Shown: positions 31,161-39,990, counted from the stretch's first letter. The stretch is DNA of 64,000 bases from Parasulfuritortus sp049322515 (GCA_049322515.1 JBMOQW010000018.1:12115-76114); one strand, 5' to 3'. Notes: generated by a model from the sequence alone, not told the origin. Program-made: numbers and translations.

Positions 31161-31778
31161 TCACTTCTTTGGAAGGCAAACCTGTTTCAGGTACTCCCTA
31201 CGCCGACGGTAGCTTTCCAGTTGCTCTTTGAAGGCTTTGTCATTTTCGATTGCTTTGATCGTGCCATAGCTGGCGGCATGGTGGCCTTTCTTTGCCATGG
31301 CGTCTGTTGCATCGAATTCCAGGAAAGCCGTTTTCCTGCCCTTCATATTCGATTCGTTGTCGAGAATGAACACGGCCAGGTCATGCCGCAAATCAGATGG
31401 CGCATGCCTATCGACTGGACGACCTTTAGTATGGTGTGGAATCTTTGCCTCATGGAAAACCCACGCCATCCAATCCTGAACAGCCTTGGGGGCGCCTGCC
31501 ATAGCCAAATACCGCATTACATGCTGTGGCATGGCCGTCTCACGCCAATACGGGTCACTATCGAATACGGCGCGATATGCTTCTGCCCGGAAGGCTTGCT
31601 CCTTCTCTTCGTCAGATGCCCCAAACAGCTTATCCGGCAAATCCACCTCCGAGAACAGCACATCCGGCCCCGGCGGATTCTCAAGGCCATCCCGCCATTG
31701 ATCGAGGCGTTCCCGAAGTTCCATTTCGGGGTCGTGATCTTCGTCGTGATCGGTACTATCGACGTTCTCTTCTCGCAT
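31161..31778 (-). CDS. Hypothetical satellite protein, acidic N-terminus
   Basis: A 205-residue protein; start at 31778 is supported by GAGG about eight bases upstream, although an earlier TTG would add 29 residues. The N-terminus is very acidic (STDHDEDHDPEMELRERL) and the C-terminus basic (ESYRRRREYLKQV). The middle contains HAPSDLRHDLAVFILDNES. No family is recognised. Its position between the HTH gene and alpA suggests an early or regulatory function. Confidence 0.6.
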   Translation of the reverse strand: MREENVDSTDHDEDHDPEMELRERLDQWRDGLENPPGPDVLFSEVDLPDKLFGASDEEKEQAFRAEAYRAVFDSDPYWRETAMPQHVMRYLAMAGAPKAVQDWMAWVFHEAKIPHHTKGRPVDRHAPSDLRHDLAVFILDNESNMKGRKTAFLEFDATDAMAKKGHHAASYGTIKAIENDKAFKEQLESYRRRREYLKQVCLPKK

Positions 31779-31872
31779 GCTGCCCTCGCACGTCTGCCCT
31801 GATGATGGAGCCGCGCCAGCCGAGAGGGCATCCCGGTTTTCGCCCCGTCGGGCTAGGCGCGGCAAACTCGGT

Positions 31873-32385
31873 TCACATCATTAAAAGCAACTGTGCTCGG
31901 CTTATTTGGCCACGCTCCCGCATCTCAATCAGCCGTTGGACCTTGCGGTCTTTGTTCAACAGGCGGATACCCATTCGCCGAAGCGGTGCAATCTCCGAGT
32001 CGGGCAGTGTGCGCAATACGTCAATGAACCGCATCATGCTAGCCACACGCCCAGGTTCGTTCGGCCATTGCATCCAGTAGTGAATTTCAAGGGAACGGCG
32101 GTCACCTACGTTTTCCAGTCCACCAAACAACAACCAGCCGGCGCTGATCTCCAGGCCACGGGTCAGCTTCATGATAGTTCTGGTCTGAAAGCGCTTTCCT
32201 CCCAGGACTCGGCAGATAGTTGACCTTGATACCCCGCACTGCGCAGCGGCATAGCTCGTCGAAATGCCATCATGCTTGAGAACAGCAGCAAGGCGCGATG
32301 CAACAGTCTGTTCGTCCTTGGCGCCGCCACCCGCCAGGGCGGGAGTGTGGACGCTGTTCGTGGATGGGATAATGCATACAGCCAT
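31873..32385 (-). CDS. HTH regulator, repressor-like
   Basis: A 170-residue protein with a Cro/C1-type helix-turn-helix at about residues 38-65 (TSYAAAQCGVSRSTICRVLGG) followed by KRFQTRTIMKL. The C-terminal part has two further helices (MMRFIDVLRTLPDSEI, LLNKDRKVQRLIEMRE) that may mediate dimer contact. GGAG precedes the ATG. It is next to the integrase gene and is a candidate master repressor of the element. It is co-directional with the integrase and alpA rather than divergent, which is unusual for a phage-type repressor. Confidence 0.65.
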   Translation of the reverse strand: MAVCIIPSTNSVHTPALAGGGAKDEQTVASRLAAVLKHDGISTSYAAAQCGVSRSTICRVLGGKRFQTRTIMKLTRGLEISAGWLLFGGLENVGDRRSLEIHYWMQWPNEPGRVASMMRFIDVLRTLPDSEIAPLRRMGIRLLNKDRKVQRLIEMRERGQISRAQLLLMM

Positions 32386-32487
32386 GGCGTGAACTCCATT
32401 TTCACGTTGTGGTCAGGGCCGGTTTGGTGCTCCAACACCTTGTCGGCCCGCTTCTTGCCAGTGTCCGACTGGCGGCGGTATTGCTCG

Positions 32488-33714
32488 TTATGCCGCCTTG
32501 AACCGGAGCACCTTGGCGCCGGCCGTGATGGCGGCTAGATGCTCGGCCCATGTTTCCATCATCTTGCGGCGCTCCGCCAGGTACTCCGCCCGGTTGTAGG
32601 CGCCTCGTACCTCGTTCTGTTCACAATGGGCCAACTGCCGCTCGATCACGTCCGGCCGGAAGCCCATTTCGTTCAGCATGGTGCTGGCCACGGCGCGGAA
32701 ACCGTGGCCGGTCATCTTGCCCTTGTAGCCCAGGCGGTACAGGGCAAACAGCATCGTGTTGTTGCTGATCGGCTTGTCGCGGCCACGGCCAGGGAAAACG
32801 AACCGGCTGCCTTTGCCCAGTTCCTTCAACTCGGCAAAGATGGCCTTGGCACGTGGCGACAGCGGGACGACATGCTCCGCCTTCATCTTCATCCGCTCGG
32901 CCGGCACGATCCAAACGTCTGAATCAAAATCGACCTCGGGCCACTCGGCGCCGATCAGTTCATTGGTGCGGGTGAAGGTCAGCGCCAGCAACTCCAGGCC
33001 CAGGCGTGTTTGGCGGTCGCCGATTTCTCGGTCGTACCCTTCGATGGCGCGCATCAGGTCGGGCAGTTCCTCGGGCCTGACGGCCGCCTGATGCTTCTTC
33101 TTGTGAGGCGCCAGGGCGCCGCGCAGATCGGCCGACAGGTCACGGGTGCAGCGTTGGGGCGGCAATATCCCGTAGCGGAATACCTGGCCGGCCACGCCCA
33201 GCACCCGGTGGGCTAGATCGGTAGCGCCACGATCCTCGATCTTGCGCACGGCCGCCAGCAACTCGAAGGACTCGATTTCGCCAATGGGGCGTTTGCCAAT
33301 GTGCGGAAACAGGTTCTTTTCCAGCCGGCGGAGTACGTCGTCTGCATGGTGCTGCACCCAGCCGTTTTTCATCTTGCCATACCACTCGCGGGCAACAGCT
33401 TCAAAGGTGTTGGCGGAGGCCACCTGCCGGCGGAGCTTTTCGGCCTGGCGCTCTTGCGAAGGGTCGCGACCGTCTTCCAAGTGGCGGCGCTGTTCGTCCC
33501 GCCTCTTGCGGGCATCCTTCAGGCTGATCGAGGGGTAGACGCCCAGGGAGATGGCCTTTTCCTTGCCGTCGACCCAGTACCGCAGGCGCCAGTATTTTCG
33601 GCCATCAGCGTACACCCAGAGATAGAGGCCATCGCCATCGGGCAGCTTCACCAGCTTCTTGTCGCCGGACGTGGCTTGCTTGCACTGGATGTCCTTGAGG
33701 AGGTCTTTTGCCAC
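32488..33714 (-). CDS. Tyrosine site-specific integrase (P4-type)
   Basis: A 408-residue integrase with an N-terminal DUF4102/arm-binding domain (LPDGDGLYLWVYADGRKYWRLRY), a core-binding SAM-like domain (about 100-185) and the catalytic domain with Arg in FTRTNELIGAEW, HGFR and the Tyr in GAYNRAEYL. The second His is in LAHCEQN. It starts with GTG at 33714; the SD (GGAG) and start codon overlap an inverted arm-type site CCGTGGTAACT (33714-33724), which would allow self-repression. It is placed 175 bases from the tRNA-Ser gene, its presumed target. Confidence 0.9.
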   Translation of the reverse strand: MAKDLLKDIQCKQATSGDKKLVKLPDGDGLYLWVYADGRKYWRLRYWVDGKEKAISLGVYPSISLKDARKRRDEQRRHLEDGRDPSQERQAEKLRRQVASANTFEAVAREWYGKMKNGWVQHHADDVLRRLEKNLFPHIGKRPIGEIESFELLAAVRKIEDRGATDLAHRVLGVAGQVFRYGILPPQRCTRDLSADLRGALAPHKKKHQAAVRPEELPDLMRAIEGYDREIGDRQTRLGLELLALTFTRTNELIGAEWPEVDFDSDVWIVPAERMKMKAEHVVPLSPRAKAIFAELKELGKGSRFVFPGRGRDKPISNNTMLFALYRLGYKGKMTGHGFRAVASTMLNEMGFRPDVIERQLAHCEQNEVRGAYNRAEYLAERRKMMETWAEHLAAITAGAKVLRFKAA

Positions 33715-33774
33715 CGTGGTAACTCCAAGATTCGAATTCGAGTTACCACGATTATTACCACGGACTTACCACGG
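33714..33774. repeat. Integrase arm-type repeats, right end
   Basis: AGTTACCACG (33741-33750), ATTACCACGG (33754-33763) and CTTACCACGG (33765-33774) are direct repeats, and CCGTGGTAACT (33714-33724) is an inverted copy. They match the left-end pair at 24881-24904. Confidence 0.6.
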
Positions 33775-33888
33775 ATGCAATCGGACGCTTTTGGATGGTT
33801 TAGACACAAGAAAGACAGCTTTGTCGTTATTTTTCATCGCTTTGCATCTTCCTGTTTCGTCCGTTTCCGTCCGGAACAGTCCGTCAAC

Positions 33889-33976
33889 TGGCGGAAGCGG
33901 TGAGATTCGAACTCACGAAGGGTTGCCCCTCGCCGGTTTTCAAGACCGGTGCCTTCAACCACTCGGCCACGCTTCC
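33889..33976 (-). tRNA. tRNA-Ser(UGA)
   Basis: An 88-base serine tRNA with a long variable arm and encoded CCA. Acceptor stem GGAAGCG pairs with CGCTTCC, the anticodon loop is CTTGAAA (anticodon TGA), and the T-loop TTCGAAT is canonical. The gene is intact, with its 3' end facing the integrase, as expected for a target of tRNA-directed integration. Confidence 0.95.
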
Positions 33977-34007
33977 TCGACCGCGATTCTACCTGACCTG
34001 GCGCGCT

Positions 34008-35366
34008 TCAGCCCAAGCCGTCGACACGCAGCAGGTCGAGCAAGGGCGCGGCCTTGTCAAGACACTCCTGGTACTCCTGGCTGGCCAGAGAATCGGCGAC
34101 GATGCCGCCGCCCACACCGAAGCCGACCTGATCGCCACGCTTGACCAGGGTACGGATGGCGATGTTGGTGTCCATGTCACCATTGCAGCCGAGATAGCCG
34201 ATGGTGCCGCAATAGACGCCGCGCGCCACCGGCTCCAGCGCGTCGATGAGGGCCATGGCGCGTCGTTTCGGGGCCCCGGTGATGGAACCGCCGGGAAACA
34301 CGGCGCGCAACAGGTCGAGCGCGTCCAAACCCTGCCGCAGTTCGCCCTCGATGGTGCTCACCAGATGGTGCACCCGGGCAAAGCTTTCGACCGTGAACAG
34401 GGCCGGGACCCGGACGCTGCCAATGCGGCATACTTTGCCCAGGTCGTTGCGCAGAAGATCGACGATCATCAGATTTTCGGCCCGATCCTTGGCACTGGCG
34501 GCCAGGGCTTCGCGCGCTTGGCGGTCCATGTCCGGGTCCGGGCTGCGCGGCCGGGTGCCCTTGATCGGCCGGGACGACACGGTACCCGAGCGCAGACTCA
34601 CGAAGCGTTCCGGTGAGCTCGACAGGATCTGGCCTTCGGGGAGGTTCAGATAGGCCGAGAACGGCGCCGGATTGATGCGGCGCAGCGCCTGGTACAAGGC
34701 CCAGGCATCGCCACGGACACGGGCCCGATATTGCTGGGTGAGATTGATCTGGTAGCAATCGCCGTCGGTGATGTAGGCCTGGACCCGTGCAAAGGCCTGG
34801 TCGTAGGCGGACCGATCAAGCAGGGATACCGGCGCGGCGAGACACTGCCAGGTGGTGACCGCCACGCTGCGCGGCTGGGAAAACCTGGCCACCAGGTCAT
34901 GCCATGTCGCTTCGGGCAGGGTATCGCGACCCACCAGGGCAGCACGCCGTTCCTGGTGGTCGACCAACACGGCCCAGTCGTAGAGGCCCACCGCCATCTC
35001 GGGCAATCCATCGGACACCTTGTCCGTGAGGGGCAAGCCTGCCATGCGGTGGCCCAGGTCATAACTGAAATAGCCGATCGCGCCCCCGGCAAACGGCCAG
35101 GCGCCCGAGTCTTGCCGTGGCCCGAGGCCGATGCGCAGCAGTTCAAGTGGATCGTCGCGGCTGTCCCACTGTCCCGCTTCGGATTCGACCCGCGTGATGC
35201 CGGCCCTGGTAGTCAACGTCATGTGGGGACGCGCCGCGAGGATGTCCCAGCGGCCGGAACGGTCGCGCGGCCAGCCGCTGTCGAGAAACACCGCCCAGGG
35301 TTCGCTGGCGAGGATATCGAAAAACTCGACGCTCTCCTCCCGGTACGGGATGCCCCATTCACGCAT
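34008..35366 (-). CDS. pabB: Aminodeoxychorismate synthase component I
   Basis: A 452-residue chorismate-using enzyme that, with PabA, makes 4-amino-4-deoxychorismate for folate. The C-terminal chorismate-binding domain is complete: DCYQINLTQ, SSSPERFV, PIKGTRPR, RAENLMIVDLLRNDLG, GSITGAPK. The Lys in PIKGT is the mark of PabB as opposed to anthranilate synthase (PIAGT). It ends 32 bases before the tRNA-Ser gene. Confidence 0.92.
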   Translation of the reverse strand: MREWGIPYREESVEFFDILASEPWAVFLDSGWPRDRSGRWDILAARPHMTLTTRAGITRVESEAGQWDSRDDPLELLRIGLGPRQDSGAWPFAGGAIGYFSYDLGHRMAGLPLTDKVSDGLPEMAVGLYDWAVLVDHQERRAALVGRDTLPEATWHDLVARFSQPRSVAVTTWQCLAAPVSLLDRSAYDQAFARVQAYITDGDCYQINLTQQYRARVRGDAWALYQALRRINPAPFSAYLNLPEGQILSSSPERFVSLRSGTVSSRPIKGTRPRSPDPDMDRQAREALAASAKDRAENLMIVDLLRNDLGKVCRIGSVRVPALFTVESFARVHHLVSTIEGELRQGLDALDLLRAVFPGGSITGAPKRRAMALIDALEPVARGVYCGTIGYLGCNGDMDTNIAIRTLVKRGDQVGFGVGGGIVADSLASQEYQECLDKAAPLLDLLRVDGLG

Positions 35367-35380
35367 GGCCTGGCGCGTGC

Positions 35381-36022
35381 CTAGGAAGCTGTGGGCACGT
35401 CCGCGCCTTGTCCGAGTTCGATCCCGCAGCGCGCGGCTTGGTGGTAAAACTCGAGCAAGTTACTGGTGCGCAGCTTGCGATTGATGCGCAAACGATGGTT
35501 TTCCACGGTGCGTTGGCTGAGTCCGAGTTGCTGGGCGATATCCCGGCTCGAAAGCCCCGAGACGGCCCAGCCCAGGATTTCGCGTTCCCGTACCGTCAAC
35601 TCGGCCAGGCGCCCTTGCAGTTGTTCGATCTCCTGCAATTGCTGCTGGCGTTGGCGAGAGGCGGCGACCGCGGCGCGAACCTTCTTGACCAGAACAGCCA
35701 CATCCGGCGGTTTGGTCAGGAAATCCTCGGCGCCGCCCTTGATGGCCGCCACCGTGGTCGGGATATCACCAAACGCACTCAGGAACAGGACTGGCAGGGT
35801 CCAGCCCCGTTGCTGCATGGTCGCATGCACTTCCAGCCCACTCAGGCCCGGCATGCGCAGGTCGAGGATCACGCAACCCGGCGGCAGCGGCTTGTCGGTA
35901 GCCAGGAAGCGCTCGCCGTCGGCATGGCAGGCAACCTCGAATCCCTCGGCATCGAGCAGCAGGGCCAGGCTGTCCCGGATGGCGGGATCGTCGTCGACAA
36001 CATGGATCGTCGGTCGTGTCAT
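35381..36022 (-). CDS. FixJ/NarL-type response regulator
   Basis: A 213-residue regulator: receiver domain (1-125) with acidic pocket VVDDD, phospho-acceptor Asp in VILDLRMPG (about residue 54) and FLTKP; LuxR-type HTH (about 142-200) with TVREREILGWAVSGLSSRDIA. The pattern and LTKP place it with FixJ/TtrR-like regulators. It overlaps the kinase stop codon by four bases, so the pair is co-translated. Such regulators control micro-oxic or tetrathionate respiration in other bacteria; the link to the cytochrome genes here is only a guess. Confidence 0.88.
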   Translation of the reverse strand: MTRPTIHVVDDDPAIRDSLALLLDAEGFEVACHADGERFLATDKPLPPGCVILDLRMPGLSGLEVHATMQQRGWTLPVLFLSAFGDIPTTVAAIKGGAEDFLTKPPDVAVLVKKVRAAVAASRQRQQQLQEIEQLQGRLAELTVREREILGWAVSGLSSRDIAQQLGLSQRTVENHRLRINRKLRTSNLLEFYHQAARCGIELGQGADVPTAS

Positions 36023-37857
36023 GGTGCGATCGGCAAGGTTAGATTGAACAGGGCACCGGACGGCGTCGGTGTCAGCCAGAGCTGTCCGCCCTGGGCCTCG
36101 GCCAGGGTTCGGCCAATGGCGAGGCCCATTCCGTTACCCGATTCCCGGGTCGTGAAAAACGGCTCAAAAATCTGCTTGGCCAGGTCCTCCGGCACCCCGG
36201 GACCCTCGTCACGGACGCTGAGCCGCACGAAGCTGCCTTCGGGATGACAGCTCAATTCGATCCGGCCCTGGCGGGGATCCACGCCCGCCACCGACATCGC
36301 CTCGCCACTGTTACGCAACAAATTCTCCAGGATCATCTCGGTACGCGGCACATTGACGCGCACGGCCATGATTTCTCGGCAGGATTTTAACTCGACGGCA
36401 AAACCAGCATCTGACCACAGACGATATTTTTTCACCACACCGCTCAGCAATTCATCCAGGTTCACCGTCTCTAGTACGTAGCGCGGTCGATAGCACCGGC
36501 TAATCTGCTGGTGCAGGACCTCGCCGGCCCGCTCGATCTCGCGCGCGCTCTTGCGCAGGATATCTCGCAACTTGTCCAGGTTTGGTGGTTCGGCCTCAGC
36601 CATGCGGTGGGCCGCCTCGAGATAGAACGCGATGGCGGCAAGCGGCTGGTTCAGGGAATGCGCCATGCCGGCCAGCGCCTGGAAAGCCACCTGGTCACGC
36701 ACCATGGATTCGTACTGGTGGCGCATCTCGCGCTGCGCCTCGGCCAGTTGCCGCAATTCGGTAATGTCGATGAAGGCGGTGATGACGCCAGTGTCGGGGT
36801 CATCCATCGGCATCGCGCTAACCGAGAACCAACGCCGCGCTGTGTCGGTGACATACATCACCTCGACATCCTGCACTGGCCGTCGCTCACGCAGGGCCCG
36901 CACACTCACGTATTCATCGCGCGGCACCTCCTGGCCGTCGATCCTGCGGAAGGTCCATTCCGGGCTATGCAGGGTACGACCGAGCAAGGTGTCCCGATCG
37001 AGCCCGAGCAGGCGCAGTGCGGCCGTGTTGCCATCGACGATCCGCCCCTCGGCATCGGTCATGGCCACCCCGACCGGGAGAATGTCGAAGACCCCTTTCA
37101 GGCGTTGCTGGCTGCGGCGCAACGCCTGTTCCGTGCCCTTGAGGACACTGATGTCGGACGCCATGACAAAGAAACCGGCCAACCGACCGCCCTGCCAGTC
37201 GGGGATGTAATGCACCTGCGCCTGACGCATGCCCTGTCCGTCAGGACGGGGAATCTCGCACTCGAAACACTGGTAATGCCCCGACAGGACCCCATCCAAG
37301 TGGGGCTTGATGCGGTCAAGCAGCGTTTCAGGCAGAAAGGAGCGGATGGACCGGCCGTACAGCCAATCGGGATCGACCAGATACCATTCCCGGTAGGCCT
37401 GATTGGCGTAGCAGTTGCACAGGCGCGTATCCCAATAGCTGATCAAGGCCGGCATGTGGTCGAGCAAGGCCGCGAAATCAGGCACCCGGTGATGCCGGTG
37501 CTCATGCCACCCCAAGCGGCCCAGGACCGATGCCAGCCGGAAAATCTCGGCATGCGAGATGCAGTCGTGGATCCCCAGGGAAAGCCAATGTCTCCCCGAC
37601 TCAGGATCGAAGTGATCGGCCAGCAGAACCAGATTCAAGGCCGGCCATTTCAAGCGCAAGCCGACCAGCCGTGCGGTCAGTGCGTCCCCCGTCTCTTCGG
37701 GCGCCCAGATCAGCACCGAGACGCCTGCCAAGGACTCGAGCAAGTCGTCGAACGAGGCTACATCACGCCAGCCGGCCCTGGGAACGAAGCCCACCAGGGC
37801 CGAAACCACCGTAGCAGGCAAGCGTGTCTCATCGACCGCGACCGCGATGTCCATCAT
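36019..37857 (-). CDS. PAS-domain sensor histidine kinase (FixL-like) with pseudo-receiver
   Basis: A 612-residue soluble kinase; start at 37857 chosen for AGGAGA nine bases upstream. Domain order: degenerate receiver-like domain (about 1-118) lacking the usual Asp (VLIWAPEE), PAS 1 (about 128-245, with DTRLCNCYANQAY), PAS 2 (about 262-375), a short coiled linker, dimerisation domain with His in GMAHSLNQPLAAIAF, and an HATPase with ENLLRNSGEAM, DEGPGVP and GNGMGLAIG boxes. No membrane helix is present, so it senses a cytoplasmic signal. Whether a PAS binds haem is not evident. Confidence 0.88.
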   Translation of the reverse strand: MMDIAVAVDETRLPATVVSALVGFVPRAGWRDVASFDDLLESLAGVSVLIWAPEETGDALTARLVGLRLKWPALNLVLLADHFDPESGRHWLSLGIHDCISHAEIFRLASVLGRLGWHEHRHHRVPDFAALLDHMPALISYWDTRLCNCYANQAYREWYLVDPDWLYGRSIRSFLPETLLDRIKPHLDGVLSGHYQCFECEIPRPDGQGMRQAQVHYIPDWQGGRLAGFFVMASDISVLKGTEQALRRSQQRLKGVFDILPVGVAMTDAEGRIVDGNTAALRLLGLDRDTLLGRTLHSPEWTFRRIDGQEVPRDEYVSVRALRERRPVQDVEVMYVTDTARRWFSVSAMPMDDPDTGVITAFIDITELRQLAEAQREMRHQYESMVRDQVAFQALAGMAHSLNQPLAAIAFYLEAAHRMAEAEPPNLDKLRDILRKSAREIERAGEVLHQQISRCYRPRYVLETVNLDELLSGVVKKYRLWSDAGFAVELKSCREIMAVRVNVPRTEMILENLLRNSGEAMSVAGVDPRQGRIELSCHPEGSFVRLSVRDEGPGVPEDLAKQIFEPFFTTRESGNGMGLAIGRTLAEAQGGQLWLTPTPSGALFNLTLPIAP

Positions 37858-38054
37858 GAAGCGATGTCTCCTAACAACCGATCCCCCATCACGCTTGGCC
37901 ATGCCCGGCACTAGGCGATCTTCGCGCATGATGCCATGACGAACGGTGACTGGCGTGCGTGGACATATGTCAGATTGCCTCGAGCCCACACACAAGGCTA
38001 AGGTGGCCCGACCTGATCGCGCGGGTTTCTCCAACGAATGTCCGGAGCACGCTC

Positions 38055-38732
38055 ATGAACAAAACCATCTTGATCGTCGAAGACCAGGGACTGGTCAGAG
38101 CGGGCATGAAAAGCCTGCTGCGTTCGGTCGCACCGGACACCCTCATCCACGAAGCCGCCAACTACGACGAGGCCCTGGTCCAGATTCAGGCTCACGTCCT
38201 CGACATCATCTTTCTAGACCTCGACCTGCGCGAGGAAAAGAACGGCATGGACCTGTTGCATTACATCCGCGCGCAGGAAATGCCGGTCAAGGTCATCATG
38301 CTCTCGGCCACCGACGACCGGGAAACCGTGCTCGAATGCGTCGCTGCCGGCGCCTCCGGCTACATCGCCAAGAGTTCCGGCGATGAATCGGTGTTCGAGC
38401 ACGCCCTGTCGACCGTGTTCAAGGATGCCATCTTTCTCCCGGCCACCATCCTGCGCTCGGATCACCGCCCCAACGCACCCCGAAAGAACCAATTCTCAGA
38501 CCTCAAGCAACTCGGCTTGTCACGGCGCCAGGCGGAAGTGCTCTACTACCTCTGCCAGGGGCTGACCAACAAGGGCATCGCCAACCGTATGGGGATCAGC
38601 GAAGGCACCGTACGCAAGAATTATGTCTCCGAACTACTGCGCCTGTTCAACGTCACCCGACGCGCGGAACTGATCATCGAGATTTCCAGACTGGGGATCC
38701 GGATTCCCGCCCCGGAGCCACACACCCCGTGA
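38055..38732 (+). CDS. NarL/LuxR-type response regulator
   Basis: A 225-residue regulator transcribed away from the FixL-like kinase gene. Receiver 1-120 has VEDQ, Asp in FLDLDLRE (about residue 55), LSATDD and AKSS; HTH 150-210 has LSRRQAEVLYYLCQGLTNKGIANRMGISEGTVRKNY. GGAG precedes the ATG at 38055; upstream GTG starts would add an unlikely N-terminus. Shared intergenic DNA (37858-38054) may hold control sites for both. It may be a second output of the neighbouring kinase. Confidence 0.85.
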   Translation: MNKTILIVEDQGLVRAGMKSLLRSVAPDTLIHEAANYDEALVQIQAHVLDIIFLDLDLREEKNGMDLLHYIRAQEMPVKVIMLSATDDRETVLECVAAGASGYIAKSSGDESVFEHALSTVFKDAIFLPATILRSDHRPNAPRKNQFSDLKQLGLSRRQAEVLYYLCQGLTNKGIANRMGISEGTVRKNYVSELLRLFNVTRRAELIIEISRLGIRIPAPEPHTP

Positions 38733-38757
38733 ACAGGTTCTGAAGCAGGAACCCAGC

Positions 38758-38788
38758 AAGGACCCGCCATTGCGGGCCCTTTTCTATG
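38758..38788 (+). terminator. Terminator after the NarL-type regulator
   Basis: GACCCGC and GCGGGCC form a stem with a 4-base CATT loop, followed by CTTTTCT. It also lies just past the 3' end of the opposing tRNA-Thr gene. Confidence 0.7.
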
Positions 38789-38792
38789 CGTT

Positions 38793-38866
38793 TGGTGCCC
38801 CCGGTCGGAATCGAACCAACACCTGATGCTTACAAGGCAACTGCACGACCTTCATGCTACGGGGGC
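38793..38866 (-). tRNA. tRNA-Thr(UGU), slightly degenerate
   Basis: A 74-base gene with encoded CCA, perfect 7-bp acceptor stem GCCCCCG/CGGGGGC, T-loop TTCGATT and anticodon loop CTTGTAA (anticodon TGT). The D-arm is short (74 bases rather than 76) and the anticodon stem GTTGC/GCATC has one T-T mismatch. It may still work or may be decaying. Confidence 0.75.
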
Positions 38867-38911
38867 GAGGCCCGGACGGCTGAGTCGCGTCCGTGGCAAC
38901 GTTTTGCCAGA

Positions 38912-39334
38912 CTATTTCACCACACGCAAGCTGGGACGCCCCTTGGGACGTTCCGGAGGGGTCGGCGCCTCTGGATCAAGGGCATCGTCGGCAGCTTCGG
39001 TCGGGGATGCACCGGCCTGGCTGGGCTGGAAGGCCATGCCTTCGCCGGTTTCCTTGGCATAGATGGCCAGGACGTTGGCGACCGGGACTTCGATGATCTG
39101 TGAAACGCCGCCGAAGCGTGCGGAAAAGCTGACCCAGACGTTATCCATGCTCAAGTTGCGCACCGCCGCCGGTCCAATGTTGAGCACGATCTGGCCATCC
39201 TTGACGTAGGCGTTGGGCACCTTCGCACCGGCATCGACCCGCACCGAAATATATGGGGTGTAGCCGCTGTCGACGCACCATTCGTAAAGCGCGCGCAGAA
39301 AGTACGGCTGTTGCGGGATGACGTCCTGGTTCAT
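38912..39334 (-). CDS. sspB: ClpXP protease specificity-enhancing factor (stringent starvation protein B)
   Basis: A 140-residue ClpXP adaptor that delivers ssrA-tagged proteins. The fold is recognised by PYFLRALYEWCVDSGYTPYI near the start and FSARFGGV in the ssrA-binding groove. It ends in a flexible acidic linker and the ClpX-binding tail (RPSLRVVK), as in E. coli. It follows sspA by 24 bases. Confidence 0.92.
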   Translation of the reverse strand: MNQDVIPQQPYFLRALYEWCVDSGYTPYISVRVDAGAKVPNAYVKDGQIVLNIGPAAVRNLSMDNVWVSFSARFGGVSQIIEVPVANVLAIYAKETGEGMAFQPSQAGASPTEAADDALDPEAPTPPERPKGRPSLRVVK

Positions 39335-39358
39335 GCGGGCAAGGCTCAGCGTACCGGG

Positions 39359-39958
39359 TTACTTGCGCATCGACTTTTCGATCGGGGTCAGCGCGGCAAT
39401 GAAAGCCGGCCGACTGAAGATCCGCTCGGCGTACTTGAGCAGCGGAGCGGCCTGCTTGGGCAGGGCGATGCCAAAATGGTCGAGGCGCCAGAGCAGCGGT
39501 GCGATGGCGACGTCAAGCATGCTGTATTCCTCACCCAGCATGAATTTTTGCTTGGCGAAGATGGGCGCGATCTGGGTCAGGTTGTCACGGATCGTGGTGC
39601 GCGCCTTTTCCTGGGTTTTGCCGGTGCCGTGCACGGCATCACCGAGATGGTTGAACAGGTCACGCTCGATGTTGAACAGGAACAACCGGGTGCGCGCACG
39701 CATGACCGGATCGGCCGGCATCAGCTGGGGATGCGGAAAACGCTCGTCGATGTACTCGTTGATGATGTTCGATTCGTACAGGGTCAGATCCCGCTCGACC
39801 AGGATGGGCACCTGGTTGTACGGGTTCATGACCGCGATTTCCTCGGGCTTTTCGTGCAGATCGACATCCTTGATCTCGAAATCCATGCCCTTTTCGAACA
39901 ACACGATGCGACAGCGGTGGCTGAATGGACAGGAAGTACCCGAATACAAAATCATCAT
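39359..39958 (-). CDS. sspA: Stringent starvation protein A (GST-like)
   Basis: A 199-residue glutathione-transferase-fold protein that binds RNA polymerase. It opens with LYSGTSCPFSHRCRIVLFEKGM and contains the SspA-typical NPYNQVPILVERDL and ESNIINEYIDERFPHP. It lies 32 bases after petC in the conserved petABC-sspA-sspB order. Confidence 0.92.
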   Translation of the reverse strand: MMILYSGTSCPFSHRCRIVLFEKGMDFEIKDVDLHEKPEEIAVMNPYNQVPILVERDLTLYESNIINEYIDERFPHPQLMPADPVMRARTRLFLFNIERDLFNHLGDAVHGTGKTQEKARTTIRDNLTQIAPIFAKQKFMLGEEYSMLDVAIAPLLWRLDHFGIALPKQAAPLLKYAERIFSRPAFIAALTPIEKSMRK

Positions 39959-39990
39959 CTTAAAAATCCTCGACTACCGGGCCGTGAAGC

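Larger units (their letters stand above)
24808..33902. mobile_element. Phage-satellite-like integrated element next to tRNA-Ser
   Basis: All genes from the integrase (33714) to the small membrane protein (25164) run on the - strand and are of phage or plasmid type: tyrosine integrase, HTH protein, AlpA, zinc-ribbon protein, primase-polymerase/DUF3987, hypothetical proteins and an HK97 protease-capsid fusion. Both ends carry AGTTACCACGG arm-type repeats. The right boundary is the 3' end of tRNA-Ser, and the left boundary is proposed at a near copy of it (24808-24820). Terminase, portal, tail and lysis cassettes are absent, so it cannot be a complete phage. The size, about 9 kb, suits a satellite. 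Ends are inferred. Confidence 0.7.
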
